Source: Fimenecus sp045593555
GTDB lineage: Bacteria; Bacillota; Clostridia; Oscillospirales; Acutalibacteraceae
Reading direction: 5' to 3'
DNA length: 42,487 nucleotides
Assembly: GCA_045593555.1 (NCBI GenBank)
Contig: JAZNWU010000039.1
Span: 1 to 42,487 of the forward strand
This document shows positions 1-7,009 of this stretch, one piece after another. The position numbers and the translations under genes are program-made. The notes under the pieces are model-generated. The model worked only from the letters and a program-made list of their open reading frames with translations. It was not told the origin of the DNA and ran no database searches. The number at the start of each line of letters is the position of its first letter. Position 1 is the stretch's first letter.

Positions 1-148
1 TGCCTTCCCCTTGAGGGGAAGGTGCCGAGGAACGAGGCGGATGAGGTGGAAAGGTGAAATATTATATTTATTAACGGTTGCTATCGCAACCTACACCTCA
101 TCAGTCTGCTTCGCAGACAGCTTCTCCTCAAGGAGAAGCCTCCCCGAT
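1..148. repeat. Dispersed modular hairpin repeat, left copy
   Basis: This non-coding element is a chain of short hairpins: CCTTCCCC/GGGGAAGG near base 3-22, GGTTGC/GCAACC near 75-92, GTCTGC/GCAGAC near 105-119 and CTTCTCC/GGAGAAG near 121-140. Its right half, from the TTAACGGTTGC segment onward, is almost identical to the reverse complement of 42366-42450. The left part differs from that copy (GCCGAGGAACGAGGC versus GTCACCGCAGGTGAC), so hairpin modules seem to be exchanged while the scaffold is conserved. I recognise this type of intergenic repeat from gut Clostridia. I see no protein-coding potential in it. Confidence 0.8.
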
Positions 149-193
149 AAATTATAATTTGTTAAACGACATAATTATAGTTTTTTATTTATA

Positions 194-222
194 TTGAAAT
201 TAGATTTGAATTATTCTATAAT
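194..222 (+). promoter_or_regulatory. Sigma-A promoter for the transporter gene
   Basis: The -35 box TTGAAA (194-199) and a perfect -10 box TATAAT (217-222) are separated by 17 bases. An inverted repeat, ATTGAAAT (193-200) and ATTTCAAT (224-231), brackets the promoter and could be an operator or an accident of A+T-rich sequence. The predicted transcription start is about base 229, giving a leader of only about 20 bases. Confidence 0.7.
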
Positions 223-251
223 TATTTCAATATGAAAAAAGGGGAATGAAA

Positions 252-2318
252 ATGGGGAAAATCAATGAACTTATTTCTAATATAAAACAACATTGGAATA
301 CTCCTGCTGAAGGCAATTATGTTCCGTACAAGGAAGTTGCAACCATCGGTTTGGCAGGATTCGGTATTAACTGGGCATCGACACTTGCAAGTGCCATAGG
401 ACTCAGTGCCAACAATTTTATCGTTGGTGCAAGTATCGGACTTCAGCCAATGCATCTTCAGATTATGCTTATTCTTGCAAATATTGCGGGACTGCCTGTT
501 GCTGTTTTCAGAGGATGGTTTTTCGATAATCATAAACTCCCGGGTGGGAAATTCATACCTATTCTTCTTCGTACACCTATTCCGATAGTGCTTATTTCAA
601 GTATATTTGTCTGGTTGCCTTATGAAAATTGGGAATATCGTACAAAGGTAGTTGTTGTATGGTTCATGTTTGTAATTCTGTCTGCATTTTTATGCTTTTA
701 CAATGAATCTTTTACATATTTAAAACAAGTTGTATCCCCTAATGCACAGGAACGAGCACATGTAATGAGCATTTCACAGATTTTGTATTCAAATGCTCCG
801 TCAATCACAAATTTTGTTATTCCTACGGTTGCAGGTCTTACCTGGGGTATGGACAACATCTGGACTTACCGTGTTATTTATCCAGGCTTTACAATAGTCG
901 GTCTTATAGTTCTCTATATTTTTGCTCCGAAAATGAAAGAACGTATTATTATTCCGAAACGACCTGTGGAATATGTAAGTCTTATGGATTCACTCCGTGA
1001 GGTTGCGAAAAATAAGTATTTCTGGATAATCAACTCTGCTACATGGCTTGGATTTCTTGAAGGTTCAAGTGGCGTGTTGATAAACTGGACTTTTAACTAT
1101 GCAAACAACGGTGACAACAAGGTGTATATGGGACTTGCCAATACAGTTATTGCAAATGCTGCTCTCTGGTCAATGCTGTTAGCTCCATTTATGATTAAAT
1201 GGCTCGGCAAACGAAATCTTTTGATTTTGCATAACTCTATAAATGTTGTTCTTTATGGTTGTCTGTTTTTAGTAAGAGATAATCTTGTGCTTATGTGTGT
1301 GATTTTCTATCTTACCACATTCGTAAATACATTCCAGAATGTCTATATTCCTAACATTCAGGCTGATATGCGTGACTATCACCAATGGAAAACAGGTGTC
1401 CGTGTTGATGGTCTTTTCACACCACTTACACTTATCGGCACAATTTTAGGTTTCTTTACAGGTCTTGTGATTCCTGCAATTTACGAGAAAATGGGACTTT
1501 TAGACGATTATACTGTGCTTTATAATGACGAATTGAGAAATAATCTTTTCACTGTGCTTATAATCTGCTCTGTTATAGGTTCTGTAATGAATCTTATTCC
1601 GTATCTTTTCTATGACCTTACCGAAAACAAGCATCGTGGATATGTTCAGGTTCTTAAAATCCGTGCTATGTTTGAGGACTATGGAAATGGCGAACTCGAT
1701 AACGAACAGCTTATTGATGCAATGAAGATAATCGAGGCAGCAAAGAATAATGCAACTAAAAAGATTGTTGACAAAACTGCAAGCAAACAGAAAATCCGTG
1801 AAATAAAAAAATATAACGAGTTTGTGGAAAGTCTGCCTTTTGTAAGAGAAGAACTTGAGAAATTCAATACAGAGAGATATAAGGCAAAGCTTGTTTCTGC
1901 AAAAGATACAGTTGCATTGGGTGAGATTTATCTCTATGATAATTGGAAAGCAGAAAAGAGAGTTGCGAAAAATCTTCCTAAATCTACAAAGGAAGAAAAG
2001 CTTATCCGTGCAGATGCTCTTAATCTTGTCCGTGAGAAAAAACGAAGTGCAAAGCTTCTTGCAAAATACGGAAAAGAAAATCTCACAATTCCAAATGATA
2101 AAATTCCTGAAGAAATCAAAAATCGTGAGTATAATTCGGAAAAAGAACGCAGACAGGCAAAAGCAGAGCTTAAAGCATATACAAAAGGTGTTTCAGTTTA
2201 CAGACGAATCACAAAACCATATAATGATGCCCGCAATCTCATAATCCAGGCAGAAAACTATACACATCTTGCTGATATCGAAAAACTTTATGAAAGTGTA
2301 AAATGCAAAACGATATAA
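252..2318 (+). CDS. MFS/GPH-like transporter with long charged C-terminal tail
   Basis: This is a polytopic inner-membrane transporter of 688 residues. The first ~480 residues hold about twelve hydrophobic segments and end in the F-Y-D-L-T-E-x-K-H signature often seen at the end of glycoside-pentoside-hexuronide (GPH) and related MFS carriers. The substrate is unknown, with a sugar or glycoside the likeliest guess. Residues ~500-688 form a Lys/Glu-rich, probably helical cytoplasmic extension that ordinary carriers of 450-500 residues lack. I chose ATG 252 rather than ATG 246 because the AAAAAAGGGG ribosome site ends at 244, leaving about 7 bases to 252 but almost none to 246. The gene is monocistronic, with its own promoter at 194-222 and a repeat element downstream. 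Family assignment is good; the function of the tail is not known. Confidence 0.8.
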   Translation: MGKINELISNIKQHWNTPAEGNYVPYKEVATIGLAGFGINWASTLASAIGLSANNFIVGASIGLQPMHLQIMLILANIAGLPVAVFRGWFFDNHKLPGGKFIPILLRTPIPIVLISSIFVWLPYENWEYRTKVVVVWFMFVILSAFLCFYNESFTYLKQVVSPNAQERAHVMSISQILYSNAPSITNFVIPTVAGLTWGMDNIWTYRVIYPGFTIVGLIVLYIFAPKMKERIIIPKRPVEYVSLMDSLREVAKNKYFWIINSATWLGFLEGSSGVLINWTFNYANNGDNKVYMGLANTVIANAALWSMLLAPFMIKWLGKRNLLILHNSINVVLYGCLFLVRDNLVLMCVIFYLTTFVNTFQNVYIPNIQADMRDYHQWKTGVRVDGLFTPLTLIGTILGFFTGLVIPAIYEKMGLLDDYTVLYNDELRNNLFTVLIICSVIGSVMNLIPYLFYDLTENKHRGYVQVLKIRAMFEDYGNGELDNEQLIDAMKIIEAAKNNATKKIVDKTASKQKIREIKKYNEFVESLPFVREELEKFNTERYKAKLVSAKDTVALGEIYLYDNWKAEKRVAKNLPKSTKEEKLIRADALNLVREKKRSAKLLAKYGKENLTIPNDKIPEEIKNREYNSEKERRQAKAELKAYTKGVSVYRRITKPYNDARNLIIQAENYTHLADIEKLYESVKCKTI

Positions 2319-2324
2319 TAATGA

Positions 2325-2480
2325 AGTATTTATCGTTGATAAATATGAAGTAAGAACCTGACTTCGTCAGAACCTTGTTATTCACTTTGTTCATAATAAA
2401 GTAAATCCTTTCATATGCCGCAAGGCATATTTCATACAAAGCTACTTCATATCCGTCAGGATTTACTTCATTGGCGAAGC
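2325..2480. repeat. Dispersed imperfect-hairpin repeat (TACTTCAT type)
   Basis: This intergenic stretch is built from short complementary blocks: TATTTATC/GATAAATA, ACTTCGTCAG, a TATGCC/GGCATA hairpin, and several copies of (T)ACTTCAT or its complement. Read on the minus strand it stays open and would give Tyr-Glu-Val-rich peptides, but there is no ribosome site and the open frame follows from the repeat. It resembles a MITE-like or REP-like repeat of gut Clostridia. It separates the transporter gene from the rplU promoter and has no U-tract terminator. Confidence 0.55.
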
Positions 2481-2490
2481 AAAAAAATGC

Positions 2491-2519
2491 TTGACATTTT
2501 TTACATGTTCTGTTATCAT
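2491..2519 (+). promoter_or_regulatory. Promoter of the rplU-prp-rpmA operon
   Basis: A perfect -35 box TTGACA (2491-2496) lies 17 bases before TATCAT (2514-2519), which has an upstream TGT. The start of transcription would be near 2526, leaving a leader of about 90 bases before rplU. Confidence 0.8.
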
Positions 2520-2525
2520 ATTTAA

Positions 2526-2617
2526 GCCGCATATTAGGGGGTAGTGTGCCCAAAGGCATACTGCAAGTGAGTTTTCCACCCTCGATAGCGAGTCTATATT
2601 TAAGGTAGGTTAGAAAA
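2526..2617 (+). promoter_or_regulatory. Structured rplU leader (L21 leader candidate)
   Basis: The leader contains a ten-pair hairpin, 2541-2550 with 2555-2564, around a CAAA loop. It is enclosed by an AGGG (from ~2536) / CCCT (to ~2582) pairing, and a small CTCG/CGAG hairpin (2581-2584 with 2589-2592) sits next to the enclosing arm. Firmicutes commonly carry an L21 leader RNA at this position, thought to mediate autoregulation by a product of the operon. I assign it on position and folding by eye, not from a covariance search. The rplU ribosome site (TAAGGTAGG) follows it directly. Confidence 0.6.
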
Positions 2618-2929
2618 ATGTACGCAATCATCGTAACAGGCGGCAAGCAGTACAAAGTACAGAACGGCGACGTTGTATTTGTAGAAAAGCTTGACGTAGA
2701 AGCAGATGCAGAGATTACTTTTGACAAGGTTCTCGCAGTTGGTTCTGAAGACGGACTTAAAGCAGGTGCACCATATGTTGACGGTGCAACAGTAACTGCT
2801 AAGGTTCTTAAGAATGGTAAAGGTAAGAAAATCACAGTATTCACTTACAAGCCAAAGAAGAACGAAAAGCGTAAGAAGGGTCATCGTCAGCCATATACAA
2901 AGGTTGAGATTACCGGTATTAACGCATAA
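2618..2929 (+). CDS. rplU: 50S ribosomal protein L21
   Basis: This is bL21, a 23S rRNA-binding protein of the large subunit, 103 residues long as usual for the family. The N-terminus M-Y-A-I-I-V-T-G-G-K-Q-Y-K-V is diagnostic, and the basic segment K-P-K-K-N-E-K-R-K-K-G-H-R-Q-P-Y-T is the conserved rRNA-binding C-terminal part. It is the first gene of the canonical Firmicutes operon rplU-prp-rpmA. Its TAA stop shares one base with the ATG of prp, so translation is probably coupled. It is regulated by the promoter at 2491-2519 and probably by the leader hairpin. Confidence 0.97.
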   Translation: MYAIIVTGGKQYKVQNGDVVFVEKLDVEADAEITFDKVLAVGSEDGLKAGAPYVDGATVTAKVLKNGKGKKITVFTYKPKKNEKRKKGHRQPYTKVEITGINA

Positions 2930-3252
2930 TGACAACAGCAAAATTTCTGTTTTCGGATGACATAATAGTTTCCTTTGAGTTAAGTGGTCATAGCGGTGCA
3001 GGGGAATACGGCACAGACATTGTTTGTAGTGCAGTTTCTTCAGCAGTCTATATGGCAGCAAACACTATAATCGAGATTATGAAGTTAAGTCCAGAAGCAG
3101 AGGTCCGTGACGGGTATTTAAAATTCACAATGAATTTAAATGATGCTCGTAAATCGAAGACGATTACTGACGGCTTGTATTTACATTTAAGTGAATTGCA
3201 AAGTCAGTATCCCAACAACTTGAAACTTGAAAGAGGTGTTTTTAATGCTTAA
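2929..3252 (+). CDS. prp: Ribosomal-processing cysteine protease Prp
   Basis: Prp (YsxB family, 107 residues) removes the N-terminal extension of L27 in Firmicutes and related phyla. The catalytic His is in S-G-H-S-G-A near residue 20 and the catalytic Cys in D-I-V-C-S-A-V-S near residue 34, both intact and in the family's usual order. The gene sits between rplU and rpmA, overlapping the rplU stop by one base and rpmA by eight bases. That is the conserved arrangement that keeps protease and substrate in one transcript. The L27 downstream carries the expected cleavage motif, which supports the assignment. Confidence 0.93.
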   Translation: MTTAKFLFSDDIIVSFELSGHSGAGEYGTDIVCSAVSSAVYMAANTIIEIMKLSPEAEVRDGYLKFTMNLNDARKSKTITDGLYLHLSELQSQYPNNLKLERGVFNA

Positions 3253-3529
3253 ATTAAACATTCAGTTATTTGCTCATAAAAAAGGTATGGGTTCAACTAA
3301 GAACGGCCGTGATTCAGAATCAAAGCGTCTTGGCGTAAAGAGAGCTGACGGACAGTTTGTTCTCGCAGGTAACATCCTTGTTAAGCAGCGTGGTACTCAC
3401 ATCCATCCTGGTAACAACGTTGGTCGTGGTTCTGATGACTCACTCTTCGCACTTGTTGACGGTAAAGTTAAGTTCGAAAGAATGGGCAAAGACAGAAAAA
3501 AGGTAAGCGTTTATCCTGTTGAGCAGTAA
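3245..3529 (+). CDS. rpmA: 50S ribosomal protein L27, precursor form
   Basis: This is bL27, which reaches towards the peptidyl transferase centre of the 50S subunit; 94 residues. The N-terminus M-L-K-L-N-I-Q-L-F-A-H-K-K-G is the Firmicutes extension with the Prp cleavage motif. Cleavage is expected after the Phe, leaving mature Ala-His-Lys-Lys-Gly. The downstream segment G-S-T-K-N-G-R-D-S-E-S-K-R-L-G-V-K is the conserved L27 core. I chose ATG 3245 because it starts this motif exactly and has the ribosome site AGAGGTG. An upstream in-frame ATG at 3227 would lie inside prp. A strong terminator follows. Confidence 0.96.
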   Translation: MLKLNIQLFAHKKGMGSTKNGRDSESKRLGVKRADGQFVLAGNILVKQRGTHIHPGNNVGRGSDDSLFALVDGKVKFERMGKDRKKVSVYPVEQ

Positions 3530-3544
3530 TTTTCGACTACTAAA

Positions 3545-3577
3545 ATTCCCACTGGCAACGGTGGGAATATTTTTTTG
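3545..3577 (+). terminator. Terminator of the rplU operon
   Basis: A perfect eight-pair stem ATTCCCAC/GTGGGAAT (3545-3552 with 3561-3568) is followed by a run of seven T residues after one A. Confidence 0.9.
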
Positions 3578-3609
3578 ATAACAACAGAAAATATCATTGA
3601 GGTATTACT

Positions 3610-4824
3610 ATGAAAACATTCAATAAAAGCACAAAACTTGATAATGTTTGTTATGACATTCGTGGTCCTGTAATGGATGAGGCTGTCAGAATGGAATCAC
3701 AAGGCCAGCGAATTTTAAAACTCAATATCGGTAATCCTGCACCATTTGGCTTTGCAGCACCTGATGAAGTTATCCGTGATATGATGTATAATCTTCGTGA
3801 ATGTGAAGGCTATTCCGATTCAAAGGGTATGTTTTCTGCACGAAAAGCTATAATGCAATATTGTCAGATTAAGGGTGTTAAAGGTGTTGATATCGGTGAC
3901 ATCTATCTTGGAAATGGTGTCAGCGAATTGATTACAATGTCAATGCAGGGTCTTTTAGATAATGGCGACGAAATTCTTGTGCCATCTCCTGACTATCCAC
4001 TCTGGACAGCATCTGTAACTCTGGCAGGTGGTAAGGCTGTTCATTATATGTGTGACGAGCAGAATGATTGGAATCCTGATATCGACGATATAAAGAAGAA
4101 AATCACACCAAATACAAAGGGTATCGTTATAATTAACCCTAATAACCCGACAGGTGCATTATATAGTGACGAGATTTTAAAGGAAATTGTTGAGGTAGCA
4201 AGACAGAATGACCTTATTCTTTTTGCTGATGAAATCTATGACAGACTTGTTATGGACGGTAATACTCATACAGCACTTGCATCTTTAGCACCTGATGTAC
4301 CTTGTGTCAGCTTTAACGGACTTTCAAAATCTCACAGAGTGGCAGGCTTCCGTGTGGGCTGGATGGTAATCAGTGGTGACAAGAAGAAAATCAAAGGATA
4401 TATTGAGGGACTTAATCTTCTTTCAACAATGCGACTTTGCTCTAATGTTCCTGCTCAGAGTATTGTGCAGACTGCTCTCGGTGGAATACAGAGTGTTGAC
4501 GAGTTGCTTTTACCAGGTGGAAGAATTTATGAACAAAGAGAATTTGTATATAATGCTCTTTGTAATATTGACGGTATTTCAGTTGTGAAGCCAAAGGCTG
4601 CATTCTACATTTTCCCGAAATTAGATGCGAAAAAGTTCAATCTTCACGACGACGAAAAACTTGTACTTGATTTCCTTAAATCAAAGAAAGTTCTTCTTAT
4701 GCACGGCAAGGGATTTAATTATCCGACACCTGACCATGTGAGAATCGTTTATCTTCCAAGAAGACGAATTCTCGGTGAAGCAATGGAAAGCTTTGCAGAT
4801 TTCCTTAAAGATTATAAGCAGTAA
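3610..4824 (+). CDS. alaA: Alanine-type aminotransferase (AlaA family)
   Basis: This is a fold-type I pyridoxal-phosphate aminotransferase of 404 residues, the usual length. N-I-G-N-P-A-P-F-G-F near residue 40 and D-I-R-G-P at the start are typical of the AlaA/YfbQ glutamate-pyruvate aminotransferase group. The PLP lysine is Lys240 in N-G-L-S-K-S-H-R. I-N-P-N-N-P-T-G-A and A-D-E-I-Y-D supply the cofactor-binding Asn and Asp, and R-I-V-Y-L-P the carboxylate-binding Arg. It probably interconverts alanine plus 2-oxoglutarate with pyruvate plus glutamate. The ribosome site is TTGAGG. No clear promoter lies in the 80 bases upstream, so some expression may come from read-through of the rplU terminator. 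Exact substrate is inference from family. Confidence 0.85.
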   Translation: MKTFNKSTKLDNVCYDIRGPVMDEAVRMESQGQRILKLNIGNPAPFGFAAPDEVIRDMMYNLRECEGYSDSKGMFSARKAIMQYCQIKGVKGVDIGDIYLGNGVSELITMSMQGLLDNGDEILVPSPDYPLWTASVTLAGGKAVHYMCDEQNDWNPDIDDIKKKITPNTKGIVIINPNNPTGALYSDEILKEIVEVARQNDLILFADEIYDRLVMDGNTHTALASLAPDVPCVSFNGLSKSHRVAGFRVGWMVISGDKKKIKGYIEGLNLLSTMRLCSNVPAQSIVQTALGGIQSVDELLLPGGRIYEQREFVYNALCNIDGISVVKPKAAFYIFPKLDAKKFNLHDDEKLVLDFLKSKKVLLMHGKGFNYPTPDHVRIVYLPRRRILGEAMESFADFLKDYKQ

Positions 4825-4828
4825 TGAT

Positions 4829-4863
4829 ATGGCGGAGTCTTGTGGCTTCGCCATTGTTTTTTT
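4829..4863 (+). terminator. Terminator of the aminotransferase gene
   Basis: The stem ATGGCG/CGCCAT (4829-4834 with 4849-4854) extends inward by further pairs to a short loop and is followed by a T-rich tail (TGTTTTTTT). Confidence 0.85.
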
Positions 4864-4899
4864 GTAAACAAATTGTAATATGCTTACGGTATATGAAAC

Positions 4900-4928
4900 T
4901 TGACAAGAATGGATATATATTGTAAAAT
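4900..4928 (+). promoter_or_regulatory. Promoter of the orphan carrier-protein gene
   Basis: TTGACA (4900-4905) and TAAAAT (4923-4928) are 17 bases apart. The box pair reads TTGACAAG, then an ATATA-containing spacer, then GTAAAAT. That resembles the promoter of the A-C-T operon at 14663-14635 on the other strand, which has the same -35 plus AG, the same spacer length, and the same -10 with a preceding G. Confidence 0.75.
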
Positions 4929-4970
4929 GCCATTGAGACTGAAAAGGATTTTTGTAAAATCTATACCATA

Positions 4971-5011
4971 AAATTTGCAGTATCGGATGCAGAAAGGAAG
5001 GTTCAGACTCT
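4971..5011 (+). other. Possible remnant of a condensation-domain C-terminus
   Basis: Translated in the frame starting at 4971, this untranslated leader reads K-F-A-V-S-D-A-E-R-K. The end of the condensation protein at 11428-12978 reads K-I-A-L-T-D-A-E-R-N just before its own carrier protein. The block GATGCAGAAAGGAA is identical in both and supplies the ribosome site for both carrier genes. This suggests that the orphan gene derives from a condensation/carrier gene pair. It is not an expressed reading frame here. The match is short and could be selection on the ribosome site alone. Confidence 0.35.
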
Positions 5012-5245
5012 ATGCAGGAATATGAAAAAATCGTTGAACTTCTTGATGAATATGTCAAAGCTGATGAGATTCATCCCGATGATAATTTCAAAAGTGACCT
5101 TGATATGAGTTCCTTTGAAATAATCGGTTTCACAACAGAAATAAAAAATACATTTGGGGTTGAACTGAAAGCTGACGATTTTATTAACAACCCGACTGTT
5201 GGCGAAATGGCTCAACATATTGCTTCTTTAATTAACAACAATTAA
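5012..5245 (+). CDS. Orphan acyl/peptidyl carrier protein
   Basis: A small acidic carrier protein of 77 residues with the four-helix carrier pattern. The phosphopantetheine site is D-L-D-M-S-S-F-E with Ser34 as the expected attachment residue; the usual Asp before it is replaced by Ser33. T-V-G-E-M-A-Q-H-I is the typical last-helix motif. It closely resembles the carrier protein at 11297-11524, which has the same M-Q-E start, the same D-L-x-M-S-S-F and the same F-G-V-D/E-L-K-A. It probably belongs to that pathway rather than to fatty acid synthesis, since no fab genes are nearby. It is transcribed alone from 4900-4928 and ends at a bidirectional terminator. The ribosome site GAAAGGAAGG lies slightly far from the ATG, as in its paralogue. 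Confidence 0.88.
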   Translation: MQEYEKIVELLDEYVKADEIHPDDNFKSDLDMSSFEIIGFTTEIKNTFGVELKADDFINNPTVGEMAQHIASLINNN

Positions 5246-5257
5246 ACATAAAAAATT

Positions 5258-5290
5258 ACGGAGAATGAGTAAAAATCATCCTCCGTTTTT
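5258..5290. terminator. Bidirectional terminator between converging genes
   Basis: ACGGAG (5258-5263) pairs with CTCCGT (5281-5286), with a weaker inner stem. T residues follow on the plus strand, and an A-run at 5250-5256 gives a U-tract on the minus strand. It can therefore end both the carrier-protein transcript and the radical SAM transcript. Confidence 0.85.
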
Positions 5291-5308
5291 TATTTTGAAA
5301 TAATGAAA

Positions 5309-6961
5309 TCATAGGATAAGTTCATTAATATCATAAAGCTTACCTTCATATCTGTTGTGAAGGTTTTTTTCTTGTGCCTGATTAACTGCAAAAACCTGAT
5401 TTGTAGAATACAGAATTGCAATTTTGATATTTTTATCCACATTTTCAATGAAATATTTCTTGATTTTTTTATAAAGATTATCTTTTCTCTTGAAAATTTC
5501 AGGAATCTGCACCGATGATGAACAAGATAGTAAATCGCAAAGAATTTTTTCTCTTAAAACTTCCTTATCACATTTATCTATAAAGAAGTTATAAAGATTT
5601 TCTGCATAGTCAGAAAGCTTCATTTTGTTTCCGTTTATATGATTTCCGAAATCGTTGAAAAGTTCAAACGGTGAAATTCCTATATCATCAATAAGATAGT
5701 TTAATGTATATAAAAATCTGCCACTGTTGTAAAGTCTGTCAACTGCATCTTCTGTAGCTTTGAGCATTTTTATTTCTTCACTTAAAAGCCATGGTGTTGA
5801 AGTGACTTCGTAAGGTGGCTCATCATTAAATGTGCAGGGGTATTTTTCACGATTTTCACGCATATCTGCACCGTAAAGAAGTTTTAAAAAACCCATCTGG
5901 AGCATATGCGCTTTTAATGAATAGCCTATATTAAAACTATTCTTAAAGCTTTCAAGATCTTCACCCGTAAGACCTGCAATCAGGTCAATGTGAATGTGCA
6001 TATTGTTAAAGCTTATGAGCTTTTTAATATTTTCAACAAGTTTCTTTGTGTCTGTCTTACGGTTGATAGTTTTCAATGTGTTTTCATTGAATGACTGCAT
6101 ACCGATTTCAAGCTGCACAGCACCAACAGGCATTGTTGAGAGAATTTCAAGGGTATCTGTCTTTAATATATCCCCGGCTATTTCAAAGTGAAAACACACA
6201 TTTTCAGGAATTTTACTGCCATAATTATCTTTTATAAACAGTAAAATTTCATTTGCTCTTTTACTGTTTGCATTAAATGTACGGTCAACGAATTTTACCG
6301 TCTGTGTGCCACTGTTCGCAAGTTTTATTATGTCATTTTTTACTTGTTCAAGGTCAAAAAAGCGAAGTGGCGAACATCTGCCTGAAAGGCAGAAAGCACA
6401 ACGATAAGGACATCCTCTGCTGGTTTCAATATATGAAATTCTGCCATTGAGATTATTGAAAAATTCATCTGTAAATGGTGACGGTGGGGTATCAGTATAT
6501 TCCTTTTCGGGAATCGTGATGATTTCACCATTTTTTCTGTATGAAAGACCTGACACAAGGGACAAATCACCATTTATATTGTCGAGAAAATCAGGAAAAG
6601 TCCATTCACCTTCACCTGAAAGTACAAAATCTATAAAATCATATTTTTCTAAAACATCCTTTGACCTATAAGCTACTTCAGGGCCACCAAGGACAATTTT
6701 GCAACTATGATTTTCTTTGATTTTTTTGCAGATTTCAAGTGTTTTTGTGATATTCCAGATATATGACGAAAAAGCCACCACATCCGGTTTTTCTTTTATA
6801 ATTTTATTTGCAAAATCGTAAATATCACCATTGATTGTACTTTCCATAACGGAAATGTCATATTTATTCTTTGCAAATTCACGAACACCAGAAAGCAGAC
6901 ACCAAGGAGAAAGTGAAGCATGAACATATTTTGAGTTAAGACAAGAAATAATTACCTTCAT
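5309..6961 (-). CDS. B12-binding-domain radical SAM protein (DUF4080 type)
   Basis: This is a 550-residue protein. Residues ~1-130 form a Rossmann-like cobalamin-binding-type domain (M-K-V-I-I-S-C-L-N-S, later V-V-A-F-S-S-Y-I-W-N and V-L-G-G-P-E-V). A radical SAM core starts at ~175 with the cluster motif C184-x3-C188-x2-C191 (G-C-P-Y-R-C-A-F-C) and contains G-E-G-E-W and E-I-G-M-Q-S-F. The C-terminal ~200 residues fit the DUF4080 region found in clostridial members. The reaction is unknown; YgiQ/MiaB-like or methyltransferase roles cannot be told apart here. I chose ATG 6961 because GAAAGGAG precedes it at good spacing. An upstream ATG at 7003 would need residues unlike the family start and lacks a ribosome site. 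It lies downstream of the YfcC operon and its terminator. Confidence 0.85.
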   Translation of the reverse strand: MKVIISCLNSKYVHASLSPWCLLSGVREFAKNKYDISVMESTINGDIYDFANKIIKEKPDVVAFSSYIWNITKTLEICKKIKENHSCKIVLGGPEVAYRSKDVLEKYDFIDFVLSGEGEWTFPDFLDNINGDLSLVSGLSYRKNGEIITIPEKEYTDTPPSPFTDEFFNNLNGRISYIETSRGCPYRCAFCLSGRCSPLRFFDLEQVKNDIIKLANSGTQTVKFVDRTFNANSKRANEILLFIKDNYGSKIPENVCFHFEIAGDILKTDTLEILSTMPVGAVQLEIGMQSFNENTLKTINRKTDTKKLVENIKKLISFNNMHIHIDLIAGLTGEDLESFKNSFNIGYSLKAHMLQMGFLKLLYGADMRENREKYPCTFNDEPPYEVTSTPWLLSEEIKMLKATEDAVDRLYNSGRFLYTLNYLIDDIGISPFELFNDFGNHINGNKMKLSDYAENLYNFFIDKCDKEVLREKILCDLLSCSSSVQIPEIFKRKDNLYKKIKKYFIENVDKNIKIAILYSTNQVFAVNQAQEKNLHNRYEGKLYDINELIL

Positions 6962-6981
6962 ATTTTCTCCTTTCGTGAAAT

Positions 6982-7009
6982 AAAAACGGGACGATGTGGA
7001 CATCGTCCC
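6982..7009 (-). terminator. Terminator of the M20-YfcC operon
   Basis: On the minus strand GGGACGATGT pairs with ACATCGTCCC (7009-7000 with 6997-6988) and is followed by GTTTTTATTT. The hairpin is adjacent to a TGCAAA-type repeat. A related hairpin plus repeat closes the lipoprotein gene at 17357-17421, so the terminator may travel with the repeat. Confidence 0.8.

Noticed and set aside
2239..2844. Long open frame on the minus strand opposite the end of the transporter gene and rplU
   Set aside because: It runs through the TACTTCAT repeat, the rplU promoter and leader and the rplU coding region. It has no ribosome site and no family resemblance; rplU on the other strand is certain.
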